The position numbers were made by a program, and so were the translations under genes. Below are positions 44,936 through 56,229 of a stretch of 64,000 bases of DNA, in pieces. Positions within the stretch are counted from its first letter, which is position 1. Each line of letters opens with the position of its first letter. The notes under the pieces are model-generated. The model was not told the DNA's origin. It made no database searches and saw only the letters and a program-made list of their open reading frames with translations. Origin of the DNA: Lepidodermella squamata (taxonomy: Eukaryota > Gastrotricha); NCBI GenBank assembly GCA_047495785.1, contig JBLDXI010000034.1, positions 620,001-684,000 on the forward strand, read 5' to 3'.

Positions 44936-47900
44936 ATGTCACATTTGAGATTTAGTTGCGATGGTTGTGGTTGCAAGCCCATCGTAGGTGACCGTTACCA
45001 TTGCCTCGAGTGTCCAGATTACGATCTTTGTGAAAACTGTTTTGCGAAAAGGAACCACGGTGCTTCCAATAGAAATCACTCAGAAACGCATAGTGTTTCT
45101 CTGGTTCCACTAATGAATTGCGGCGGCTACCGTTCTTACCATGCCGCTCGCTGTGACGGCTGCCTCAGCAAACAATACCGAGGCAAACGTTACCGCTGTT
45201 TGCAATGCCGCTGTTTCAATTTGTGTGAGTTTTGTTACTCGATTGGCAACTACGGCATCAACGAAAGTTGCCACACCATAAAACACCGAATGCAAGTCTT
45301 CTTAACACAACTGGATCGGCGTAAGTTGTAACGTAATGCAAATGAGCTTAAAAATGTAGTTTTTGCATGAAATAGAAACCATTCCAAGTCATGTGTCTCT
45401 TGTGTGCGATGGATGCCAGACATGGTTCATGACAGGTCGTCCCTACTCGTGTTCGGTGTGTCCTTCTTACACTTTGTGCGAGAGATGCTTCGCAGCGAAC
45501 AATTTTACGAGTTATGACGGCGCCTCGAAAGGTTCAAACCATTCAAATGAACACAAGATGGATCAGTACAAAGCTCCCGGTTTATACCTTTCTAATGAAA
45601 ACTGAACGGTTTCTCTAAAAAATGTCGTTCATAGAACCGGCTACCAAGCACACTTACGAAACATGGAAAGCAATTGCAATTGCAACGCAAACAATGTTCG
45701 CGAAACCGTTTGCAAGTCGAAAATGGGACGTTATAGACTCGACAGTTGAAGAGGAATGGCTCAATTTAGGTCGTAAAATAGGTTTCGCTCTGTATAATGC
45801 GCCCACGATCGATCCCACAACTGAAACCGGGTGCCTCTTTGGTTATGAAAAAGAACAGGAACAATTGATCAAGGAGTTGCGCTCGAAGCTTCTCAAGCTC
45901 GCAAAGAGCCACAAGCAATCGCAAAAAATCTACGTTAATTTCATTTTCATCAGTCTTTGGCATAAAGACTTTGAAAACATGGTTATTTGTCATTCTGTCT
46001 CAATTTTACTGGACTCCAATTTTTTATTCACTTAAGGTTCCTTTGATACGAACCTTGAAATATACTGAAAATTCTCAAGATTTGAGCTACTTCGTGGATC
46101 CAACGGGAAGAACCTACGACGGCTGGAGCGATTTCTTGGATAAAAATAAACTGCCCGAATGCCTAATTTGCTACCCAAAGAGTAACGGGAATTTTTATCA
46201 TCGCTTTATCTCCGTTTATCGCCATTTATCCTCAGATGGCTGGTACACGTTTAACAGTAATAATGACTGCGAATTAGAGTTCGGTAAATCAGCAGAATTG
46301 GGCGCAGGTCGGCGAGTAGCAAAGGCTGGCGACATTGCTGCTACGGTAACTAGTGTCATTGGCATTGGCACGGCAGTCGTGGGCTTGTTTACACCGTTAG
46401 CACCTGCAGCAGCGACGTATATCGCGGCATCTGGTTAGCATTCGTTGTTATAGATTTTTGAGAAACGGCTGATGCTCGTTTGTCTTTTGAATAGCGATAG
46501 TTGGTGGATCTTACGGTGCCACCCGTACAATCTACAACATCTATGACCGCGACGCTCATCATCAATCGTGTAATCCGCTCAACAGCAGAGAAGCCTTCTT
46601 TTGCTGGTTTAGCCTTGTCGGAACAATGTTCGCTTTTTCCAGTATGGCTGCTACTGCGGTAATTTATTTCTGGATCATTTCTTCTGAGGCAATTTCGTTT
46701 TCGCGCAGCGCCTGGCTGCGTTGGGATCCAAGGGGCTTCAAATCGGTAGAACTGCTTCACTGCTGAGCAATACGGCAATTTTTGGCAACTTTGCGCTGTC
46801 CTCGGTTGGCGTCATTGCTGGCTTTACAAATGTGGTGATCAAAATGGAACGTGGTGAGCAAGTAACCGCGCTGGAAATTTTCCAGCTCAGCGCTAGTGTG
46901 CTGTTCTTAAGCAATCAAGCTGTCAACGTGCAATCCGCCAGCGAAATCATAAACGCTGTATGCTGATGATTATGTTAAATGCTCAGTCAAGATGTTTTCT
47001 TTATTTGCCTTTTAGAATCGACCGAGTGCGCAATTGAAGCTTATTGACGGTCAAAATGTGAACGGTGCCAACTCACCGTCAGTTACCAAAAGCGCTATGG
47101 ATGATCTCCAAGACATATTGAAGGCGAAAGGTACCATGCCGCCTGCACAGTTTGCGAAACAGGTTGTTGAAAAGCATCGAGCGGCGGTTGCTGAATCATG
47201 TGAGCCGTCATGCTAATAAAGAGAAACTAGGTTATTATGCGAAACTTTAACAGCTGCCAGTTTTTCAGCTTCGCCAGCTTTTCCTCCGAACACAGTTCCC
47301 AAAAATGCTCCGCCAACTCAGACTGGTAACTTAGCTATTAGACCTGAACAGCGATCAATCGGCGGACTGGTACCAAGGAACCAATCAATCTACCCGCAAA
47401 ATCTGTTGCCATTGTCTTTGCCAAGTGAAGCGCAACAACAGGCTTACATTAACTTGATCCGTCCCTTTTTGACCAAAGAACAGAACTATGCTCTTGACCA
47501 AGTCATAAACCATAAGATTCAACTCAGCAGTAGTGAGTTATGTAAGTAAACTCTCATTTGCTTCTTCCAATTACATTCCTAATTGTCGTAAACCTTTCAT
47601 TGCTTCAATAGCCGGTCTCTTAGAGACTATTGAAGCTATCAACGCGTGCATTACGGAGTACAGCTGGGCGCCCCTGTTCAGCGACTACGTCGACCTGCCC
47701 GATTTCATCGCTGGCGATAATACATTATTTTCGGGTGTTGGAGGCCCTTCGGTGGAATTCACAATTCGCCATGGTAACACAAAAATAGGCGTGGACCACA
47801 TTCTTGAAGGTCACGCCGAACAATTTAGACAACATGGCTACACGCCTGATGCCAACGGAGTCGTTAAAGCCCTTCGCGATCACTTGAAACCTGAAAACTT

Positions 47901-48009
47901 TATTGGTCCGCACGATATCTTGTCATTTGAGAGAACGTACTGGAAAACAAACAACGATGATAAAGTCAGTGTTTTTTCTTACGAAGTATCCCATGCTGTT
48001 GACACGTAG
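44936..48009 (+). CDS. Triple ZZ zinc-finger / DUF4781 protein
   Basis: Nine exons join in frame to 869 codons plus stop: 44936-45320, 45376-45579, 45635-45981, 46037-46433, 46501-46658, 46709-46957, 47016-47199, 47254-47541 and 47612-48009. Introns are GT-AG, 50-70 nt (three are exactly 55 nt). Residues 1-190 hold three ZZ fingers (CDGCG...YHCLECPDYDLCENC..H; CDGCL...YRCLQCRCFNLCEFC; CDGCQ...YSCSVCPSYTLCERC). Exons 3-7 encode a DUF4781 domain (VDPTGRTYDGWSDFLD, ATVTSVIGIGTAVVGLF, YGATRTIYNIYDR, LEIFQLSASVLFLSNQAVN) with several hydrophobic stretches. The last exon has an unassigned domain (VDHILEGHAEQFRQHGY). ZZ fingers bind proteins or N-degrons; DUF4781 has no known function. The acceptor of exon 5 is ambiguous (46495 or 46501, both in frame). 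Confidence 0.8.
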
Positions 48010-49129
48010 TATTTTTCATAGATTTTGGCTGTTGTCACTACTAGAACTCGCAGCTCTCGATTGGCACGTGATTTTGAGACTCTCAAGTTTGAAGTAGTTA
48101 CCGCTTTCTTTACGTCACCTTCAAAAGTTCCCCATTTCAAGAAAATCAAAGATTGCCAACAGTAACTAGGAAGTAGGACTTATTGACTTGACTTGACTTG
48201 ACGCGTGACTTGACTGTGCCTTAATTAACCAAGTCACTTCAAGTCACTGCGTGACATGATGTGTGACTTGGCTCATGCCACCTGTTATTTGGTATATTAT
48301 GATTTTTCTGATATACAATCAAATTCATTTCAGGCTAAATCGAAGTAATAGACTAAATCAGCGTATTTCTTGCGCAAAATGTGCAGGGGGTCAGGGTATA
48401 ATACCGATCAGGGTATAATATATAGAAACCGGTTTAAACCGGCGAAAAAACCCGGTTTGATATGAAAAAAACACTGAAAGGTATTATTTAACATAGCGAA
48501 AGCTTGCTAGCCCTTAGTCCTAAAGAGATTTTTATCGACATTAATTAGCCGCAGGGTTTTATCCAGCTTTTTGTCTGAGGGGATGGGTACGAAATTGAGG
48601 GGTTTTGGAGGTTACAAAATACGGCGCGGATAATCGCATTTTCCCCCTATATTTCTATCATATTACATTATTTTAGGAGAGAAATAGCGAGCTGTTTCAC
48701 TTTTCTTCGTGTTGTGCGGCTTTTTATTCGAGTGTGCAGTATGCGCGCTCAAATTTGTCGCTCAAAATGCGCCACGCAATAACGGTTACGCAACCAGCAT
48801 TAGTGCGCGCGCTCATTATCGTATTCACACGCTAAATTCGAATATGCAAATTAACATAATAGTGCTGGTTTAACTGTTTCGAGAAGGTCGACTAAAGAAA
48901 ATACATAATATCATAAACTGCGTAAAGTTCTATTAAGGCTGACGCCCCTACGGGATCAGTCATAAATCGCACAATACTATTACTAGCTCTAAAATTTAGG
49001 GGATGACCGCTCGATTTGAGGGGATGGCTGGATAAATCTCTGATTGGCCGTTATAAAATGTGTGAATCGAGTATTATTTCAGAAAATCGCTAATGAACGA
49101 TTTAAACGATGATATAACGATCGATCCAG
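48010..49129. other. Spacer
   Basis: ACTTGACTTGACTTGAC repeats lie at 48183-48260 (compare 17300-17380). A hAT-like end with CAGGGTATAATACC and AAACCGGTTTAAACCGG lies at about 48390-48450. No gene is seen. Confidence 0.4.
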
Positions 49130-49485
49130 TTTAATGACATTGTGGAACCGCTTAGAAGTTGAACTTTGGCGCGCACGCTGATTGGTCAATTGATCGTTGC
49201 TAATGACTCCGGAATGAAACATTTCCGTCGTGCGATCCACTAATAAAGTATTTTTTATTTATGCAAAAAATGACCGTGCAACACCCTCTGGTTTCCATTG
49301 ACCCCGAGCGTAAACTCCATATTAATCGTGGCAAATTACTGCGGCAAAAAACACTTGTTGCAAAAACTTTTATGGATCGCACGACAGAACGTTTCATCCG
49401 GGAGTCATAGCAACGATCGATTGACCAATCAGCGTGCGCGTCAGGATTGGACTTTGAAGTGGTTCCACAATGTGAACTAAAATCA
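49130..49485. mobile_element. Foldback element, about 110-bp arms
   Basis: The left arm (about 49137-49245) and right arm (about 49372-49478) are inverted repeats: ACATTGTGGAACC, GCGCACGCTGATTGGTCAAT, GATCGTTGCTA, TGACTCC, GTCGTGCGATCCA. The about 125-bp centre has short open frames of no significance. No target duplication was recognised. Confidence 0.6.
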
Positions 49486-50600
49486 TATCCAAATTGTCTT
49501 AATTTTTTTTTAATTTGTAAAGTTGATTAGGTATTGCGATTTTGAAATAATTTGAACAATAAACAGTATGCGATGACGGAAATGTTGAGGTGATTCTCGG
49601 CAGCGTAAATTTTAAGCTTCATATTTGAACGCTCGATGTTTAGTCTTTTCTCACCAGCCACGCCACGAGGATTGTGCAACAATGTATTTGCACTGTTTAT
49701 TGCATCGTGTTTTCGTTGCACATACACACACTCACATAACACTATGCACAACACTATTGCCGCCACGTGCATTCCGCCCTATACAAATTTAGTATAACGC
49801 CTTAGATGTGGTTTTAGACAGCAGGCGGATTTTAGGGCGCAACGGCCTTTAAGGCGTTGTACTTTTTAATACGTGTCTGAAATTAAATCGGCTGAGCAGG
49901 ACAGATCAATTTACGAGATGTATTTTTGGACGCGTCCAAGAAACGGCTCTCACAAAATGATACCGGCTTATTTTAAAAGTGGTCACCGTCGATTGTTTCC
50001 ATGTTTTCAATCACCATGTCCGAGTGGTCTATAATTAAGACAAAGTTAAGCAGGCGGCATGTCGGTCTAGTGATAATGAAAAGCCCGCGCTTGACTTTTC
50101 TAGTCATCTCATTTGGCGTTTATTAATTTTGAATGCTACTAGCTATTTTTCTCAAATTTTGGCATTCAAATTTCGTTAAACATGGAGCGTTGTCAGGTCA
50201 TTGAAAGTGACCAAGATTTGGAACTGAAGTAAGTTTAACTTTTTTCAAGCGTTTTCAGCAAAATCGATAGGCCTTATTTTGCTCAAATCAATGATTTCTT
50301 AATTTCGCAATATTATTTGCCTGATTTCAACAATTTTTGGAAATTTATCAGCGTTATTTTGCGCCGGTAAATTTTGATTTGTTGATTTATCGAAATTCTG
50401 CGGTACTGCGGTACATTGTAGCTGCATTGAGGGCTATGAGCTTATTTCCCTTATGGGCTGATTTTCGTATACCCTATTGATTTGTGATTTGATTCTTAGT
50501 TTGCCAAAATTCCATTTCGCGCGTAAATAGTTGTCCAAACCCCACTTTTCATTTTCACTAATCGCATCAGCTGCTTCTTGTCAAAACATCTGGGTAAAAT
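49486..50600. other. Spacer
   Basis: I see no gene. 49795-49900 shares GGCGGATTTTA and GTCTGAAATT words with 50745-50795, so the two may be ends of one decayed element. Confidence 0.35.
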
Positions 50601-50630
50601 AAGCTTTTTTCGAGATGTTTTGGGCTCTAA

Positions 50631-50757
50631 GACAGCGTGTCCGACACAATGATGGATTAATTTCAGGCAGGCCGATTTTTGAAGTCAGGAAGGCAGGACA
50701 TCAAAAAATCGGCCTGCCTGAAATAAATCCATCATTGAGCAGGACGCACTGTCTGAA
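50631..50757. repeat. About 125-bp near-perfect hairpin
   Basis: GACAGCGTGTCCGACACAAT, ATGATGGATTxATTTCAGGC and AGGCCGATTTTTGA at 50632-50684 pair with their inverses at about 50698-50753. The arms are about 52 bp and the loop is short. RNA from either strand would fold into a stable stem. Confidence 0.6.
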
Positions 50758-50839
50758 ATTGGAGCGAAGGCGGATTTTATTTCAGACATGTATTAAATTC
50801 ATTTTCTAGCGTTTAGAATTGCAATTTAACGGTTTATCG

Positions 50840-50915
50840 AATACAATACAGCCACTTGCATACCTCACCGTTGTCGAGCTGAAAGGAGTCACCAATTGAT
50901 AGGCAGCAACATTGG
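50840..50915 (-). pseudogene. Fragment of the PQQ-like gene 3' end
   Basis: About 75 bp (ATACAGCCACTTGCATACCT, GTTGTCGAGCTGAA, GAGTCACCAATTGATAGGCA, AACATTG) is nearly identical to 10817-10890, the last coding segment of the PQQ-like gene. Nothing else of that gene is nearby. Confidence 0.7.
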
Positions 50916-52744
50916 GTCACGTTGCGTTTGAAAGGGGCCGCTATTTTATTATTATTACTACAATTAAATATGAATACCGAATATGTCCCAAATTTTATAT
51001 CATTTTACTCCTCTCGCGATGACCTATCCAACGATGCAGGTGGTATTCACCTAATTACTTTCGTTGTCATTCAAACCTGTATTTAATTTAACCGTGTTTT
51101 TCATTTATTATCGATAAATAGTCACAATAATTCTATTATTAATATTCTTGACATCAGTTCCGCCCAATGGGAGTCGGCTAATGAATTGCCGTTTTTGATC
51201 GATCTGGCGGCTTCCGCTAGGCAGATCACGGTCAAATGAGAAAGGCCCTCTCAGGAGCCGGGGTGAATATCTTACCAATACGCAAAAATTCGCAAACCAA
51301 AAAGCGGGTGAAAATTTCATGGCTCTCATTGTTCCATCGTTACGCTGTTTCAAAACTTGTCCTTTCAAAACTTTCCTTGAACAATTTTCCCTGAGCATCT
51401 GAAAGGGGAAGTTGGCGGAGAATTAGTTGCTTCCAGAGTTGCCGCCTGAGATTTCGCCGACTGGCCAAGTATTTCACCAGACATTCCAGATGAAGTAACT
51501 TAAAATCATCGGAACAATAATTACTTTCATCGTACCATTTTTATCTGAAACCATCGGAACCATCGGAATTAGTATTTCGCTATAAAAATGCATTATTTCA
51601 TCGGAAAAGCTTTATTTCAATAACAGTATATTCCGACACTTTAAGATACAGATTTCCGATGAATAATTAGACAGCTGTTTCCACATTTCAACCCCGGCGA
51701 GTCTTTCCAGATGTCAGTCCTCCGTTGTTTCCTTCGTCGACAGAAACAGAGCTGGTGAGTTCGCCACGACCTCGACCTCGGCTACTGACAGTTTCGTCAA
51801 CAGACAGCGAAGCGATAAACCTTCCTCCTAGTGCCCTCTCCTATTTGACTACAAAAAGCTATGGTGCAACCATGGGTGTTTTCGAGATAAGAGCGACTAA
51901 AAACACACAATTTTCGATTTTTCCTCGAATTTCAAGCCGGGAGGGAAAAGACTGAAAAGCCGTGGATGGCCTCCATATTAACTGGCTATTTCTTACTTTC
52001 TTAATAAGCCCTCCATGTGCTCGACTAGGGAATGTGAAAAAACTGCGGGTGAACCCATTTTGTTCCTCGCAGAAACGCCGCTAAAGACGCCAGTGGGTGC
52101 ATTTTTCCAAGGTTTTTGCGCTTTCAGATCGCTTTCGGGTCGCCTACCGGTGAAAAACCCACGGTTACACATGCTTTTCTATCGATTTCCTGATACTTTC
52201 GACAGTTCTCCACCAGGTAAGCAGAAGATTTCATGGTAACATCCACAAAAGCGCATTATATTTGTTGGTCATTTGTCCAGTACATTCATTTTTTTCACAC
52301 AGAATGCGGGCTAAGTATATCTTGTATTGTTATGCGCGCGTAGTACTTCTTATTGTTCGCAGTACTCTGAATAGGATTTTTTTTCTCGCTGGTCGCCTTT
52401 AGCGCAAAATGATCGATGTACTCGATCTATATTTTTGAAACGAATGCTATATTTGTATGATATAGCACGAGTAAAGAGTTCATATCTGAACGGAGCCGAC
52501 CGAGATTTACGAATCGAAACGAGCCGATTTACGATTTACGAATGTTATACCGTAAAATATCGAATTGGCCAAGCTACTCGATCTATATTTTTGAGGACAA
52601 TTCTATATTTGATCACATAAGGCGACTTATCAGGGTTTCAAAGGTATCGAAGTCATCGTCATCTGGTGCATGGTTCGCGGTGACGAAATCATCCTCGTCA
52701 TCAACGATTTCGTGGTCTTCCTCGTCATCCTAAGAGGATTCGAA
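50916..52744. other. Gene-poor repeat region
   Basis: 51605-51815 is the second copy of the dispersed repeat at 23145. 52620-52735, on the - strand, has an acidic open stretch (DDEEDHEIVDDEDD) preceded by a possible splice acceptor, perhaps a last exon of a dead gene. I do not call a gene. Confidence 0.35.
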
Positions 52745-53920
52745 GGTTCGCCATACTTTTCTCAACCGTACTTTTCCCAACAGTGTATTTCGTTCTCAAC
52801 ATGCAGCTACTCAACCCGCATTTTTCTCAACATGCATAAAAGACCCCGCCTTTCGTGACGCGACCCCTTCTTCAGAGCACCTCTCACTGCGTGCGGTCCG
52901 CCACCTTCACAGCACTACTCCCGTCTTTTCTAAGCGCTCTTATAATCCCGCAGTGTGGAGTAACTTGGCCTTAATAACAAGAAGCCAAATGTTTGATTAT
53001 GGGTTGAGTAAAACGGAAAAGCAATAAACACCAAGTGGTCCAAGCATATATGGCTTTGGGGGGTTTTGGATCGAAATTTTTTGAAAAATTTACCTTTGAA
53101 ATTCATGCGCATTCAATATAATGCACCTATACCCAATCGAAATATCGAATTCAATTCCGGGCAAAAATTCAGTAAGTAATTCAGCCGCGGCCGGTTGGCA
53201 AAATATTGCGCGAAATACCGTATTTTCAGTGGTATTAAGGCCGCGGCGACTATTTTCTTGATTTTCGTATAAAGGGTAAAAAAAGCGGCGATTACCCCTT
53301 AATTTTATTTGAGTGCGAGTGCGGCGTTTATTTGAGCCGCGGCCTTTATACCACTAAATACGGTAACCAAAAATGTGTATGAAATTAACACGGATGAGCA
53401 AGGCAAGCAGGCAATCGGCAAACCGGTCACCGTGGCTGATGGATGACCGGCCGATTGCAGACTTTGAAACACGACCCGAATGACGAGAGGCTTGGACTCA
53501 TTTTAATTTTGGCACACCAATTCGAAAGTACTCTGTCTTGGAAATCACCGCACGCAGTACAGAATTAAAGCGCCATAAAAACTCCGATTTTTGCCAATTT
53601 TACAGAAAGAAAGTGCACAAATTTTCTGATTTTTGCCATTTTTTCTTGTCACTTTTGACTAGCTGGGTACCCGAAAATGTTCAAATTGCAGTAAAAAGTA
53701 AAAAAAATTAACATTTTGAATTATTGCCAGACTGTTTACCCTCTTAAGAAGGAGAATCATGTCGAAGTAACAAGACTATTAGACTGGAGAGGCACTCGCA
53801 TGCGCCCCCCGCATCGCCGGGGCTCACGCTCGCGCGTTAAGTTGAGAAACACACCTGTTGTGTAAACAACACGTTGAGAAAACTACATGTTGAGAAAAGT
53901 ACGGTTGAGAAAAGGCGGCA
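52745..53920. mobile_element. Element with iterated TTTTCTCAAC termini
   Basis: The left end has five TTTTCTCAAC-type words within 52752-52835. The right end (53845-53920) has five of the inverse GTTGAGAAAA. The outermost CTTTTCTCAACCGTACTTTT (about 52753-52772) is an exact or near-exact inverted terminal repeat. Spacers between words differ. Size is about 1.17 kb, with no transposase. A smaller MITE is nested inside (53217-53366). A target duplication was not clear. Confidence 0.55.
53217..53366. mobile_element. Nested MITE, TIR TACCGTATTT...GGCCGCGGC
   Basis: TACCGTATTTTCAGTGGTAT and AAGGCCGCGGC at 53217-53250 are matched inversely by GCCGCGGCCTTTATACCACT and AAATACGGTA up to 53366. The element is about 150 bp and non-coding. 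Confidence 0.65.
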
Positions 53921-54853
53921 CTACCGATTCGAAAAAGAATTGACCGGCTTCTACATTTGCCTCATCATCTGAGGCGTAATTTCGCAAAAATTCCATTTGT
54001 TATAAATAAGCAATCAATAAGAAATATGACCAATAAACCTATAGAACCCCTTTCCGATGAATTAATCGTGTGGTACGATGAAATAATGCATGTTTTCGAT
54101 TCCGATGGTTTAATGGAAAAGAGTACGATGATAGTTATATTATTGTTCCGATGAAAAATGTGGGTCCAGATTCTAGACATTATTTTGTCGAAAACAGCTA
54201 CCGTACCGTCCAAATACCTTCAAAAACCGTACCCCTCAGGTGAGTAGAAAGCAGGCTGGTACCCAGCTACGCTCGGCTTATACTGGGATCTAAAATTGAA
54301 TCTGACGTAAGAATCGCGAGATCGCAACGAATGGCGAATGCTAACTTTAACAATAGCGAATTTCGAATTTCATGCGAAAAGCAGGCTCTTCATGAATGTG
54401 ACCGATGGCGGCACCCCGTGATCGCTGATCGTCACCCTCCCCTGAACCTTTGCGGTAAAACGGTTCCTCTTGTTGTGCGAATATTACCATCACAGCCAAC
54501 AATGAACCAGCGGAGGAGGAAAAATAAAACTTTTCATTGTTTCATTGTTTCATTGTTTCGTAAGAATCGTTTAGTAACAGTATTAGTTCAGCCGACAACT
54601 TTTTCTACTTTTCAAAACTCATCTTTTATTCCTGGAGCATTAATTGAGGATAATTTTTCAAGCACACTAAAACACTTTAAATAAATATTTTAGGCGATAT
54701 TCTAGAAAAATATTTGGTATATTTTTATCTCAGATTTCACCGCGAGGCTTCCTGGCAAAAAACGGCATGAGCTGTTGACATACGGCTTCCACCGTTCGAA
54801 AGCTTGTTTCTGACTGCGAAGAAGCAAGTGAAAATATTTAGTGCGTGTTTATC
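53921..54853. other. Spacer
   Basis: Frames at 53957-54154 and 54331-54684 have no recognisable motifs or splice support. I call no gene. Confidence 0.3.
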
Positions 54854-55717
54854 ATGGAGGACTCAACCGTCGAATCTTATTATCCACTCGAAAAGATTTT
54901 GCAACAATTTGTGCCTAAAAAGTTCATCGAATCCGCCTTGCAAGTGGGCGAGATCAAATGGTTCAAGGGGTGTATGTTAACTGAACCCGCATTCGTTGCT
55001 AAAATACGCTTACCTGCCGAAGTTACTGCAGAATGCTTGCTCGAACATATCGAGAATGTAACCGATGTTCGTTTTAAAATGAAGCAACATCCTGATGGCA
55101 AGGCTAAAAAGGGTGTAAAGGTAAATGATCGATACATAAATGAGTTTTAAAACTTATGAATGACTTAATAGGTTGATGAACGAACGCAACGCGTCTGCCA
55201 GCATGCTGACCATATGACTAACAAACAGAAGAAAAATGACCGTGTCTCTAAGAAGATTGTTGACTGTGGAGAAACGTTCACTAATATTCAAAAGCCTATC
55301 TCAGACTTGAGAAAGAATGGAACGTCAGAAAAAGCAATCAAATGTCGATTACTACGAGACCTCAAGCTCGAATCTCACCCTGGGTGTGTAGTCATCGACT
55401 GGAGGCATAATCACCATCTGGATAGTCACTCCACATTCCGGTCTCGTCCGCTACCTTCGCGAACGATCGATAAAATCGGCAGGTTATATTCGAATGCGAT
55501 TACAATATTGCTCTATCCTCTGTCAATTAAAAAGTACTACGAGATGGCACTTGCTGATGCGAAACGAGCGAGTCCTGATGTAACTCTTGACGTCCTTACT
55601 TGCGATCGCGAGAAGTTCCCGAAAAACGACGATTTTTACTACCTGAAAAAGAAAATGGTGAAGGAAGAGTTCGGTTCTCAAAGTGTTGACGAAATGCTGG
55701 TCCAACTGGAGACTTGA
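54854..55717 (+). CDS. Transposase-derived N-terminal protein (SWIM/MULE-type)
   Basis: Two exons, 54854-55120 and 55172-55717 (intron 51 nt, GTAAAT...TAG, phase 0), give 270 aa. The N-terminal part (WFKGCMLTEPAFVAKIRLP...RFKMKQHPDGKAKKG), then HPGCVVIDWRHNHHLDS, FRSRPLPSRTIDKI and FYYLKKKMVKEEFG, resemble the DNA-binding N-terminal region of invertebrate MULE/SWIM-type transposases. In those the xNHxxD motif and RPVSxxT segment precede the catalytic domain. No catalytic core follows before a normal stop. It could be a truncated relic or a retained single-domain gene; the clean splice and lack of stops leave the second open. Confidence in the family is moderate. Confidence 0.5.
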
Positions 55718-55759
55718 ATTCTTGAATTTTAAAATTCCTAGTCACATTATTATATCAGC

Positions 55760-56140
55760 AGGTTTGTCGCTTGCTGGAATGTCGCAAGTCCAAAAATTAA
55801 TGGGCTTGCAGCTTGGTATAATGAATCATGAAGCATGACTTGGAAAAAATTAGCAGAAAAATAATTTATTTTCTTCTTCTGCCTACGTTGGGCTGGGTCT
55901 TGATGGGTACGACTTAGAAAAAATTGCTCCAAAAACGACTCGACGAGTGGTTGGTAATTTCGGGCAAAAAACATGTTTAATGAATGAAACGCCCTTTGAT
56001 TTTGTTAGTAGCTTTAACAATAAATCGAGTAAAGAAATGCGTTTTTGTTGAACTAATAATTTCAACAAGAATAAGGAAATGGTCTGTTTATGGCTTGTTT
56101 TGTTAATAATTTCATCTCTGTCGGAGATAAAGAAACGTGC
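55760..56140 (+). repeat. Dispersed repeat plus hairpin-unit array
   Basis: 55860-55980 matches 37725-37860 and, inverted, 36418-36520. 55985-56135 is the hairpin-unit array with AATAAGGAAATG and ATAAAGAAACG unit ends and GTTGAA...TTTCAAC arms. This third copy shows that repeat and array travel together. Confidence 0.6.
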
Positions 56141-56229
56141 CTTAGTTGAATTCTTTTTTTTAATAAGCTATGGGCTTCCTAACTCCTAATCGTCGATAAT
56201 TTTCTATTTAATTAAGACTTTCATTTCAC

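Noticed and set aside
44936-48009. Separate ZZ-finger and DUF4781 genes
   Set aside because: Canonical splice sites at 45579/45635 keep the frame, and the nine-exon model is divisible by three throughout.
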